A stretch of 10,071 nt of DNA from Symbiodinium natans (GCA_905221605.1 CAJNDS010001716.1:1-10071); one strand, 5' to 3'. Positions 1 through 7,516 are shown, counted from the stretch's first letter. The notes: a model not told the origin generated them from the sequence alone. Translations and numbers: made by a program.

Positions 1-47
<47 letters not shown>
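1..47. repeat. (TC)n microsatellite, truncated by window edge
   Basis: Uninterrupted TC dinucleotides from the first base to 47, immediately before TATATGGGCGATGG of a foldback monomer. Confidence 0.98.
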
Positions 48-51
<4 letters not shown>

Positions 52-224
52 GGGCGATGGAATGGGTGTCCTTTTTGATCGTTTTCTGCATCTTCAAGCG
101 AGGAAAAGGGACACCCCACAAGAAAGCACTTAGGGTGTCCCTTTTGCTCGTTTGAAGACACAGAAAGCGATTAAAAGGGACGCCCGTTTTGGATTGGCAG
201 CCAACCCAGCTGATGCTCATGATT

Positions 225-247
225 TCTCTCTCTCTCTCTCTCTCTCC
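225..247. repeat. (CT)n microsatellite between monomers 4 and 5
   Basis: Short CT run following GCTCATGATTT. The corresponding tract in unit 1 (4076-4143) is about three times longer. Confidence 0.95.
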
Positions 248-741
248 CTATATATGGGCGATGGAACAGGTGTCCTTTAAGATCGTGTTCTGCATCTTCA
301 AGCGAAGAAAAGGGCACCACAAGAAAACACTTAGGGTGTCCCTTTTGCTCGTTTGAAGACACAGCAAGCGATTAAAAGGGGCGCCCATTTTGGATTGGCA
401 GCAAACCCAGCTGATGCTCATGATTTATCTCTCTCCCCATACATGGGCGATGGAACGGGTGTCCTTTTTGGATCGTTTTCTGCATCTTCAAGCGAAGAAA
501 AGTGACACCACAAGAAAACACATAGTAAGGGTGCCCCTTTTGCTCGTTTCAAGACACAGAAAGCGATTAAAAGGGACGCCCATTTTGGATCGGCAGCAAA
601 CCCAGCTGATGCTCATGATTTATCTCTGTCTATATACGGGCGATGGAACGGGTGTCCTTCCTGATCGTTTTCTGCATCTTCAAGGGAGAAAGAAGGGCAC
701 CGCCCAAGAAGGAAAAGTAACATCAGATATAGGGAAGGAAA

Positions 742-978
742 TTGAAGAGCTCCTCTCTTTACTTAGTCATTCCCTTTCCTCTCTTCTTATCTGTTGTTTT
801 CTTCGCTTCAAAAAGCAAAATACGGGAAAAGAGATTTCCTGAAGAGGAGGGAGGGCACCTATTGAAGAGCTCCTGTCTTTACTTAGTCATTCCCTTTCCT
901 CTCTTATCCGTTGTTTTATTCGCTTCAAAAAGCAAAATAAGCGAAAAGAGATTTCCTGAAGAGGAGGGAGGGCACCTA
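742..978. repeat. B block tandem duplication, unit 1
   Basis: Two adjacent copies, 742-861 and 862-978, each starting TTGAAGAGCTCCT and ending GAGGGAGGGCACCTA. They differ at a few positions and by a 3-base indel (CTTCTTATC against CTTATC). A translated frame crosses both copies with a repeated peptide, but this only reflects the near multiple-of-three period; no coding signal is seen. Confidence 0.92.
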
Positions 979-998
979 TCTGTAAAGAGCAATCGTTT

Positions 999-1548
999 AG
1001 AGGGAACAGGAGAAGAGGAGCGAGAGAGAAGGACAGAGGAGAGATACAGGGAATCCAATTTCAATAGAACAGCAAAGAAAAGAATAGAAGAGAGATGAAT
1101 AGAGAAGAGGGAGAGACAAAACAAGGCGCAGAGAAGATGGCGCTCTTCTTTATCTATCCTCCCTCCCTTATCTCTCCCTTCCCTCTTTCTTTTCCAGATA
1201 AGAACAACTAAAGAGGAATAATTGTGAAAAGGAGAAGAGTAAGGAAAGGAGCAGAAGAGATAGGCCGAGAAGAGGGATATGATGAAGTACGGCAAGGTCC
1301 ACGCGCAACCTCTGCTTACCCTGCCACTGTTTTATCCTGCAAGTTCCTTTCTTGTTGTTCATCAGTTAAAAAGTAACAGAAAGAGAGAAGGGAAAGGGAA
1401 GTGAGAGAGGAGAGAGAACAAGGATGCCATTTTTCTGGAAGGGTGCTGGAAAGAAGAGAAGAGACAGGAAGCAAGGAGACGGAGTGACAAAATAAAGCGC
1501 AAAGCTCTATATATATCATCTCTCCCTTGTCTCTCCCTATTCCCTTTT
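999..1548. repeat. A-block dimer 1 of unit 1, purine/pyrimidine foldback
   Basis: Two related segments (about 999-1203 and 1372-1548) joined by a ~170-base connector holding GATGAAGTACGGCAAGG. Each begins with a long purine-rich stretch on the plus strand and ends in a pyrimidine-rich stretch, so the ends can pair imperfectly; for example AAAGGGAA at 1393-1400 against TTCCCTTT at 1540-1547. The dimer recurs at 2151-2727. Minus-strand frames here translate to Ser/Leu-rich low complexity and are not considered genes. Confidence 0.82.
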
Positions 1549-1566
1549 GATGGGACGCCCAGAACT

Positions 1567-1678
1567 AAAATATTTAAACCCAGGTATTTGAATAATTAAA
1601 TTCTTTAAATTATTTAAATGGTTGGGTTTCCAGAGGAACCAATGGGTTTGAATAATTAGATTATTTAGATTATTTTGG
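1567..1678. repeat. AT-rich block, unit 1
   Basis: AT-rich stretch built from words such as ATTTAAA, TTTGAATAATTA and TTATTTAGATTATTT. It contains a diverged direct repeat at a 60-base spacing (TTTGAATAATTA at 1587 and again at 1647), separated by GGTTTCCAGAGGAACC, a small near-palindrome. It contrasts sharply with the GC-richer purine/pyrimidine blocks around it. No function is evident. Confidence 0.75.
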
Positions 1679-1683
1679 CGCCT

Positions 1684-1997
1684 CCTGTGAGCCAAGTCTG
1701 TGATGAAGTATGTCCCTTCTCCCCGCGGGCCAAATTTGTGATGAAGTATGTCCCCTCTCCCCGTGGGCCAAATTTGTGATGAAGCATGTCCCCTCTCCCC
1801 GTAGGCCAGGTTTGTGATCCAGCCTCCCACCAGCGTGATGAAGTAGGTTCCCTCTCTTTGTGGCTGAAGTATGTCCCCTCGCCCCGTGGGCCATGTTTGT
1901 GATCCAGCCCCCCAGCAGCGTGATGAAGTATATCCCCTCTCCCTGTGGGCCAAGTCTGTGATGAAGTATGTCCCTTCTCCCCATGATGAAGTATATT
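1684..1997. repeat. 38-bp minisatellite, unit 1
   Basis: Monomers beginning GTGATGAAGTATGTCCC and ending GTGGGCCAAATTT start at 1700, 1738 and 1776 with exact 38-base spacing. From 1814 the order is more complex: a 21-base insert (GTGATCCAGCCTCCCACCAG plus C) appears at 1814 and again at 1899, alternating with 29-, 35- and 38-base monomers, and a partial copy ends the array. The minus strand stays open in all three frames over much of this tract, because the monomer lacks minus-strand stops and 38 is not a multiple of three. The long repetitive frames are therefore artefacts. Confidence 0.9.
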
Positions 1998-2150
1998 TGG
2001 AAGCTGAGAGTCGTGTTTTGGTGTGGTAGATTGTGGTAGATAGAAAGGAAAGGGCATGAGAAAGTAGCGAGAGGAGCTCTTCAATTCCCTTCCTGCTTTA
2101 TTGCAACACATGCCCCTCTTGTTCTTCCTTTCTTGTGTTTTTTGTCATTT
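1998..2150. repeat. Spacer with partial inverted B block, unit 1
   Basis: Contains a short direct repeat (GTGGTAGATT, then GTGGTAGATAG) near 2023-2042. A reverse-complement fragment of the B block follows at 2041-2094: GAGAGGAGCTCTTCAATTCC matches the start of B in inverted orientation. The rest (about 2095-2150) is a pyrimidine-rich linker like those before other A blocks. No gene is seen. Confidence 0.7.
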
Positions 2151-2727
2151 AGAGGGGAACAGGAGAAGAGGAGCGAGAGAGAAGGAGAGGGGAGAGATAA
2201 CAGGAATCCAATTTCAATGGAATAGCAAAGAAAAGAATAGAAGAGAGATGAATAGAGAAGAGGGAGAGACAAAACGAGGCGCTGAGAAGATGGCACTCTT
2301 CTTTATCTATCCTCCCTCCCTTATCTCTCCCTTCCCTCTTTCTTTTCGAAATAAGAACAACTAAAGAGGAAGAATTTATGAAAAGGAGAAGAGTAAGGAA
2401 AAGAGCAGAAGAGATAGGCCGAGAAGAGGGACATGATGAAGTACGGCAAGGTCCAAGCGCAAGGAGTCACCCTCTGCTTTACCTTCCACTGCTTTATCAT
2501 ACCTGTCTTGTGCTTTGTCAGTTAAACGGAAACAGAAGGAGAGAAGGGAAAGGGAAGTGAGAGAGGAGAGACAACAAAGAGGCCATTTTAATTTTCTGGA
2601 AGGGTACTGAACAGAAGAGAGGAGACAAGAAACAAGGAGACGGAGGAACACAACAAGGCGCAAAGAAGATGGCACTCTTCTTTGTCTATCATCTCTCCCT
2701 TCCTTGTTCCCTTTTCCCTCTATTCTT
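2151..2727. repeat. A-block dimer 2 of unit 1
   Basis: Second copy of the dimer, about 1150 bases after the first. It starts AGAGGGGAACAGGAGAAG and shares GAAAAGAATAGAAGAGAGA, GAAGATGGCACTCTTC and the connector with GATGAAGTACGGCAAGG. Its second half is more diverged (TTTTAATTTTCTGGAAGG). The AT-rich block and minisatellite lie between the two dimers, so the dimer was duplicated around them or interrupted by them. Confidence 0.82.
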
Positions 2728-2749
2728 AAAAAGGACAAGACCTCTTCGC

Positions 2750-2894
2750 AGATAGGTGCCCTCTCTCCTCTTCAGGAAGCCCCCTTGCCCTTATTTTGCT
2801 TGCTTTCTGAAACGACAAGGAAAACAACACATAGAAAGAGAGGAAATGGAATGAACCAATAGGCAGTGGAGCTCTTCAATTTCTTTCCCTATCT
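2750..2894 (-). repeat. Full-length inverted B block, unit 1
   Basis: Reverse complement of the B block. AGATAGGTGCCCTCTCTCC mirrors the end of B (GGGCACCTATCT), ATTTTGCTTGCTTTCTG mirrors its middle, and GAGCTCTTCAATTTCTTTCCC mirrors its start together with upstream bases. It has diverged more than the two direct copies. With 742-978 it forms inverted repeats about 1.8 kb apart within one unit. Confidence 0.85.
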
Positions 2895-2962
2895 CTTTTC
2901 TTCTTTTTTCATTCTTCATTCAACAAGGAAAAGAAGCTTCCTTTTGTTTGTTTTTGAGATTT
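2895..2962. repeat. Pyrimidine-rich linker, unit 1
   Basis: Short linker between the inverted B block and A monomer 5. It is T/C-rich, then has AACAAGGAAAAGAAGCTTCC and a GTTTGTTTTTGAG run. Its equivalent is 6791-6858. No independent signal. Confidence 0.6.
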
Positions 2963-2983
2963 AAAGGAGAACAAGAGAAGAGA

Positions 2984-3021
<38 letters not shown>

Positions 3022-3217
3022 GAGGAGAGATCAAAAGGAATGCAACTCTAAATGGAAGAGCAATGAAAAGAATGGAAGAGAAATGAGGACAGGCGAAATG
3101 CAAAAATCAGGCAAAGAGAAGATGGTGCTCGTTTTCATCTTTCCTCTGGTTCTTATTTTTCTCTTCTCTTGTTCATTTCCGTTAGAAAAAACAAAAGGAA
3201 TAACAATGAACATGTAA
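2963..3217. repeat. A-block monomer 5 of unit 1, with GA microsatellite
   Basis: A more diverged A-type unit: AAAGGAGAACAAGAG, then a (GA)n run at 2987-3014, then AATGGAAGAGAAATG, GAGAAGATGGTGCTCG and a pyrimidine-rich end. It is followed directly by the orphan tail of a foldback monomer. It aligns only partly with the other A blocks, so shared origin is likely rather than certain. Confidence 0.7.
2987..3014. repeat. (GA)14 microsatellite
   Basis: Perfect GA run inside A monomer 5, contracted by 20 bases in unit 2. It is the only long GA (not CT) plus-strand microsatellite in the window. Confidence 0.97.
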
Positions 3218-3433
3218 GCAAACCCAGCTGATGCTCATGATTTTTTCCTTTCTCCCTCTCTCTCTCTATCTCCATAAATGGGCGATGGAACGGGTGTCCT
3301 TGTTGGGCCGTTTCCTGCATCTTCAAGTGAGGAACCTAAGTGTTTTCTTTTGTTCGTTTGAAGACACAGAAAGCGATTAAAAGGGACGTCCATTTTGGAT
3401 TGGCAGCCAACCCAGCTGATGCTCATGATTTTT

Positions 3434-3462
3434 TCTCTCTCTCTCTCTCTATATATATATAT
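3434..3462. repeat. (TC)n followed by (AT)n
   Basis: Compound microsatellite: TC run 3434-3450, then AT run to 3462, merging into ATGGGCGATGG. Most other monomers have only TATAT or TAT at this junction. Confidence 0.95.
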
Positions 3463-3632
3463 GGGCGATGGAACGGGTGTCCTTTTTGATCGTTTTCTGC
3501 ATCTTCAAGCGAGGAAAAGGGACACCCCACAAGAAAGCACTTAGGGTGTCCCTTTTGCTCGTTTGAAGACACAGAAAGCGATTAAAAGGGACGTCCATTT
3601 TGGATTGGCAGCCAACCCAGCTGATGCTCATG

Positions 3633-3636
<4 letters not shown>

Positions 3637-3689
<53 letters not shown>
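3637..3689. repeat. (TC)n microsatellite between monomers 2 and 3
   Basis: About 26 TC repeats without interruption. Confidence 0.97.
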
Positions 3690-3691
<2 letters not shown>

Positions 3692-3701
3692 GGGCGATGG
3701 A

Positions 3702-3827
3702 ATGGGTGTCCTTTTTGATCGTTTTCTGCATCTTCAAGCGAGGAAAAGGGACACCCCACAAGTAAGCACTTAGGGTGTCCCTTTTGCTCGTTTGAAGACA
3801 CAGAAAGCGATTAAAAGGGACGTCCAT
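3702..3827. repeat. Representative foldback hairpin within a monomer
   Basis: Left arm 3702-3756 and right arm 3773-3827 are reverse complements at 46 of 55 positions, around a 16-base loop (3757-3772). The 13 positions next to the loop, AAAAGGGACACCC and GGGTGTCCCTTTT, pair perfectly. If transcribed, six of the nine mismatches would be G.U pairs. Each arm also contains its own inverted repeat: GGGTGTCC plus T-run at one end and AAAAGGGACACCC (or GGGACGTCC on the right) at the other. Two alternative folds therefore exist, one long hairpin or two short ones. The same layout is readable in the other full monomers. It resembles a foldback or MITE-like element, but no terminal inverted repeat with a target duplication could be shown because CT tracts flank both sides. 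Confidence 0.9.
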
Positions 3828-3861
3828 TTTGGATTGGCAGCCAACCCAGCTGATGCTCATG

Positions 3862-3863
<2 letters not shown>

Positions 3864-3900
<37 letters not shown>
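3864..3900. repeat. (TC)n microsatellite between monomers 3 and 4
   Basis: About 18 TC repeats without interruption, directly abutting ATGGGCGATGG. Confidence 0.97.
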
Positions 3901-3902
<2 letters not shown>

Positions 3903-4070
3903 GGGCGATGGAATGGGTGTCCTTTTTGATCGTTTTCTGCATCTTCAAGCGAGGAAAAGGGACACCCCACAAGAAAGCACTTAGGGTGTCCCTTTTGCTC
4001 GTTTGAAGACACAGAAAGCGATTAAAAGGGACGCCCGTTTTGGATTGGCAGCCAACCCAGCTGACGCTCA

Positions 4071-4075
<5 letters not shown>

Positions 4076-4123
<48 letters not shown>

Positions 4124-4143
4124 TCTCTCCCTCTCTCTCTCCC
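4076..4143. repeat. Interrupted (CT)n microsatellite between monomers 4 and 5
   Basis: Long CT run with CCC interruptions in its last third (CCCTCTCTCCCTC). Confidence 0.96.
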
Positions 4144-4637
4144 TATATATGGGCGATGGAACAGGTGTCCTTTTAGATCGTTTTCTGCATCTTCAAGCGA
4201 AGAAAAGGGACACCACAAGAAAACACTTAGGATGTCCCTTTTGCTCGTTTGAAGACACAGCAAGCGATTAAAAGGGGCGCCCATTTTGGATTGGCAGCAA
4301 ACCCAGCTGATGCTCATGATTTATCTCTCTCCCCACACATGGGCGATGGAACGGGTGTCCTTTTTGGATCGTTTTCTGCATCTTCAAGCGAAGAAAAGTG
4401 ACACCACAAGAAAACACTTAGTAAGGGTGCCCCTTTTGCTTGTTTCAAGACACAGAAAGCGATTAAAAGGGACGCCCATTTTGGATCGGCAGCAAACCCA
4501 GCTGATGCTCATGATTTATCTCTGTCTATATATGGGCGATGGAACGGGTGTCCTTCCTGATCGTTTTCTGCATCTTCAAGCGAGAAAGAAGGGCACCGCC
4601 CAAGAAGGAAAAGTAACATCAGATATAGGGAGGGAAA

Positions 4638-4874
4638 TTGAAGAGCTCCTCTCTTTACTTAGTCATTCCCTTTCCTCTCTTCTTATCTGTTGTTTTCTTC
4701 GCTTCAAAAAGCAAAATAAGGGAAAAAAGATTTCCTGAAGAGGAGGGAGGGCACCTATTGAAGAGCTCCTGTCTTTACTTAGTCATTCCCTTTCCTCTCT
4801 TATCCGTTGTTTTATTCGCTTCAAAAAGCAAAATAAGCGAAAAGAGATTTCCTGAAGAGGAGGGAGGGCACCTA
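4638..4874. repeat. B block tandem duplication, unit 2
   Basis: Copies at 4638-4757 and 4758-4874, same boundaries as in unit 1. The first copy has GGGAAAAAAGA where unit 1 has GGGAAAAGAGA. Confidence 0.92.
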
Positions 4875-4893
4875 TCTGTAAAGAGCAATCGTT

Positions 4894-5443
4894 TAGGGGA
4901 ACAGGAGAAGAGGAGCGAGAGAGAAGGACAGAGGAGAGATACAGGGAATCCAATTTCAATAGAACAGCAAAGAAAAGAATAGAAGAGAGATGAATAGAGA
5001 AGAGGGAGAGACAAAACAAGGCGCAGAGAAGATGGCACTCTTCTTTATCTATCCTCCCTCCCTTATCTCTCCCTTCCCTCTTTCTTTTCCAGATAAGAAC
5101 AACTAAAGAGGAATAATTATGAAAAGGAGAAGAGTAAGGAAAGGAGCAGAAGAGATGGGCCGAGAAGAGGGATATGATGAAGTACGGCAAGGTCCACGCG
5201 CAACGTCTGCTTACCCTGCCACTGTTTGATCCTGCAAGTTTCTTTCTTGTTGTTCATCAGTCAAAAAGTAACAGAAAGAGAGAAGGGAAAGGGAAGTGAG
5301 AGAGGAGAGAGAACAAGGATGCCATTTTTCTGGAAGGGTGCTGGAAAGAAGAGAAGAGACAGGAAGCAAGGAGACAGAGTGACAAAATAAAGCGCAAAGC
5401 TCTATATATATCATCTCTCCCTTGTCTCTCCCTATTCCCTTTT
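4894..5443. repeat. A-block dimer 1 of unit 2
   Basis: Counterpart of 999-1548 with only scattered differences, including a 1-base deletion at its start (AGGGGAACAGG) and ATAATTATG where unit 1 has ATAATTGTG. Confidence 0.82.
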
Positions 5444-5462
5444 GATGGGACGCCCCAGAACT

Positions 5463-5574
5463 AAAATATTTAAATCCAGGTATTTGAATAATTAAATTCT
5501 TTAAATTATTTAAATGGTTGGGTTTCCAGAGGAACCAATGGGTTTGAATAATTAGATTATTTAGATTATTTTGG
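5463..5574. repeat. AT-rich block, unit 2
   Basis: Counterpart of 1567-1678, one visible substitution (TTTAAATCC for TTTAAACCC) and one extra C just upstream. Confidence 0.75.
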
Positions 5575-5579
5575 CGCCT

Positions 5580-5893
5580 CCTGTGAGCCAAGTCTGTGAT
5601 GAAGTATGTCCCTTCTCCCCGCGGGCCAAATTTGTGATGAAGTATGTCCCCTCTCCCCGTGGGCCAAATTTGTGATGAAGCATGTCCCCTCTCCCCGTAG
5701 GCCAGGTTTGTGATCCAGCCTCCCACCAGCGTGATGAAGTAGGTTCCCTCTCTTTGTGGCTGAAGTATGTCCCCTCGCCCCGTGGGCCATGTTTGTGATC
5801 CAGCCCCCCAGCAGCGTGATGAAGTATATCCCCTCTCCCTGTGGGCCAAGTCTGTGATGAAGTATGTCCCTTCTCCCCATGATGAAGTATATT
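5580..5893. repeat. 38-bp minisatellite, unit 2
   Basis: Counterpart of 1684-1997 at an offset of 3896 with the same irregular monomer order, including both 21-base inserts. The shared irregularities show that the tract was copied as part of the ~3.9-kb unit and did not expand independently. Confidence 0.9.
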
Positions 5894-6046
5894 TGGAAGC
5901 TGAGAGTCGTGTTTTGGTGTGGTAGATTGTGGTAGATAGAAAGGAAAGGGCATGAGAAAGTAGCGAGAGGAGCTCTTCAATTCCCTTCCTGCTTTATTGC
6001 AACACATGCCCCTCTTGTTCTTCCTTTCTTGTGTTTTTTGTCATTT
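5894..6046. repeat. Spacer with partial inverted B block, unit 2
   Basis: Same content as 1998-2150; the inverted B fragment lies at 5937-5990. Confidence 0.7.
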
Positions 6047-6623
6047 AGAGGGGAACAGGAGAAGAGGAGCGAGAGAGAAGGAGAGGGGAGAGATAACAGG
6101 AATCCAATTTCAATGGAATAGCAAAGAAAAGAATAGAAGAGAGATGAATAGAGAAGAGGGAGAGACAAAACGAGGCGCTGAGAAGATGGCACTCTTCTTT
6201 ATCTACCCTCCCTCCCTTATCTCTCCCTTCCCTCTTTCTTTTCGAAATAAGAACAACTAAAGAGGAAGAATTTATGAAAAGGAGAAGAGTAAGGAAAAGA
6301 GCAGAAGAGATAGGCCGAGAAGAGGGACATGATGAAGTACGGCAAGGTCCAAGCGCAAGGAGTCACCCTCTGCTTTACCTTCCACTGCTTTAGCATACCT
6401 GTCTTGTGCTTTGTCAGTTAAACGGAAACAGAAGGAGAGAAGGGAAAGGGAAGTGAGAGAGGAGAGACAACAAGGAGGCCATTTTAATTTTCTGGAAGGG
6501 TACTGAACAGAAGAGAGGAGACAAGAAACAAGGAGACGGAGGAACACAACAAGGCGCAAAGAAGATGGCACTCTTCTTTGTCTATCATCTCTCCCTTCCT
6601 TGTTCCCTTTTCCCTCTATTCTT
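6047..6623. repeat. A-block dimer 2 of unit 2
   Basis: Counterpart of 2151-2727 at a constant offset of 3896 with very few substitutions (for example CTACCCTCC for CTATCCTCC near 6204). Confidence 0.82.
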
Positions 6624-6645
6624 AAAAAGGACAAGACCTCTTCGC

Positions 6646-6790
6646 AGATAGGTGCCCTCTCTCCTCTTCAGGAAGCCCCCTTGCCCTTATTTTGCTTGCT
6701 TTCTGAAACGACAAGGAAAACAACACATAGAAAGAGAGGAAATGGAATGAACCAATAGGCAGTGGAGCTCTTCAATTTCTTTCCCTATCT
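6646..6790 (-). repeat. Full-length inverted B block, unit 2
   Basis: Counterpart of 2750-2894 at an offset of 3896, essentially identical to it. Confidence 0.85.
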
Positions 6791-6858
6791 CTTTTCTTCT
6801 TTTTTTATTCTTCATTCAACAAGGAAAAGAAGCTTCCTTTTGTGTGTTTTTGAGATTT

Positions 6859-7093
6859 AAAGGAGAACAAGAGAAGAGAAGGGAGAGAGAAAGGAGAGAG
6901 GAGAGATCAACAGGAATGCAACTCTAAATGGAAGAGCAATGAAAAGAATGGAAGAGAAATGAGGACAGGCGAAATGCAAAAATCAGGCAAAGAGAAGATG
7001 GTGCTCGTTTTCATCTTTCCTCTGGTTCTTATTTTTCTCTTCTCTTGTTCATTTCCGTTAGAAAAAACAAAAGGAATAACAATGAACATGTAA
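6859..7093. repeat. A-block monomer 5 of unit 2, GA tract contracted
   Basis: Counterpart of 2963-3217 but 20 bases shorter, because the GA run is reduced to a few dinucleotides (GGGAGAGAGAAAGG near 6880). Confidence 0.7.
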
Positions 7094-7304
7094 GCAAACC
7101 CAGCTGATGCTCATGATTTTTCCTGTCTCCCTCTCTCTCTCTCTCTCCATATATGGGCGATGGAACGGGTGTCCTTGTTGGGCCGTTTCCTGCATCTTCA
7201 AGTGAGGAACCTAAGTGTTTTCTTTTGTTCGTTTGAAGACACAGAAAGCGATTAAAAGGGACGTCCATTTTGGATTGGCAGCCAACCCAGCTGATGCTCA
7301 TGAT

Positions 7305-7308
<4 letters not shown>

Positions 7309-7349
<41 letters not shown>
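7309..7349. repeat. (TC)n microsatellite between monomers 1 and 2, unit 2
   Basis: About 20 TC repeats. The corresponding site in unit 1 (3434-3462) is shorter and carries an AT run instead. Confidence 0.97.
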
Positions 7350-7351
<2 letters not shown>

Positions 7352-7516
7352 GGGCGATGGAATGGGTGTCCTTTTTGATCGTTTTCTGCATCAAAAGGGA
7401 CACCCCACAAGACAGCACTTAGGGTGTCCCTTTTGCTCGTTTGAAGACACAGAAAGCGATTAAAAGGGACGTCCATTTTGGATTGGCAGCCAACCCAGCT
7501 GATGCTCATGATTCTT

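Larger units (their letters stand above)
1..701. repeat. Foldback monomers 4-7 of unit 0 with CT spacers
   Basis: Monomers run from the word ATGGGCGATGG to GCTCATGATT: 50-224, 254-425, 443-620, and a half monomer 636-701 that keeps only the left arm and ends at GGGCACC. CT tracts lie at 1-47 and 225-247; the last two gaps hold only short pyrimidine runs. Monomer 5 (254) has GGGGCGCCC in its right arm and monomer 6 (443) has an extra TA in its loop. The same variants mark monomers 5 and 6 in the other units. Confidence 0.9.
1..720. repeat. Higher-order unit 0, right-hand end only
   Basis: This is the 3' end of a unit that begins left of the window. It holds the last four foldback monomers (starting at 50, 254, 443 and 636) and the CT tracts between them. 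It corresponds to 3854-4616 of the next unit. The first CT tract is cut by the window edge. Confidence 0.9.
3218..4597. repeat. Foldback monomer array of unit 1 (7 monomers)
   Basis: Starts abruptly with only the tail of a monomer (GCAAACCCAGCTGATGCTC, 3218-3242), directly after an A block. Monomers follow at 3278-3430, 3461-3634, 3690-3864, 3901-4075, 4149-4321, 4339-4516 and the half monomer 4532-4597. Start-to-start spacings are 183, 229, 211, 248, 190 and 193 bases. The variation comes mainly from CT tracts between monomers, and also from monomer 1, whose centre is shortened. The half monomer at the end marks the switch to the B blocks. No protein is supported; the many Arg-Glu and Ser-Leu runs in translation are the CT tracts. 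Confidence 0.92.
721..4616. repeat. Higher-order unit 1, complete (3896 bp)
   Basis: First complete unit. Order: B tandem pair (742-978), A dimer (999-1548), AT-rich block (1567-1678), 38-bp minisatellite (1684-1997), spacer with inverted partial B (1998-2150), A dimer (2151-2727), inverted full B (2750-2894), spacer (2895-2962), A monomer (2963-3217), seven foldback monomers (3218-4597). The phase is arbitrary, chosen at CATCAGATATAGGG. Confidence 0.92.

Noticed and set aside
50-701. CRISPR-like spacing of similar repeats with variable spacers
   Set aside because: Repeats are ~175 bp, far too long. The spacers are simple CT runs, no cas genes are present, and the context is eukaryotic.
742-1098. 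118-codon plus-strand frame with a duplicated hydrophobic peptide (and copies at 4638, 8542)
   Set aside because: It is the tandem B block translated. The three copies end at different places because of small indels, and the reading frame is not protected.
3434-3480. TATATATATATGGGCG as a TATA-box promoter
   Set aside because: It is an AT microsatellite extension at the CT/monomer junction in a single copy; other monomers have only TATAT or TAT. No gene follows.
5211-5849. 212-codon minus-strand frame, with counterparts near 1537-1953 and 5561-6007
   Set aside because: It runs through the 38-bp minisatellite, the AT-rich block and low-complexity pyrimidine DNA. Its length is explained by a stop-free monomer. 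The matching frame in unit 1 is broken by a single-base difference, as expected for non-coding sequence.
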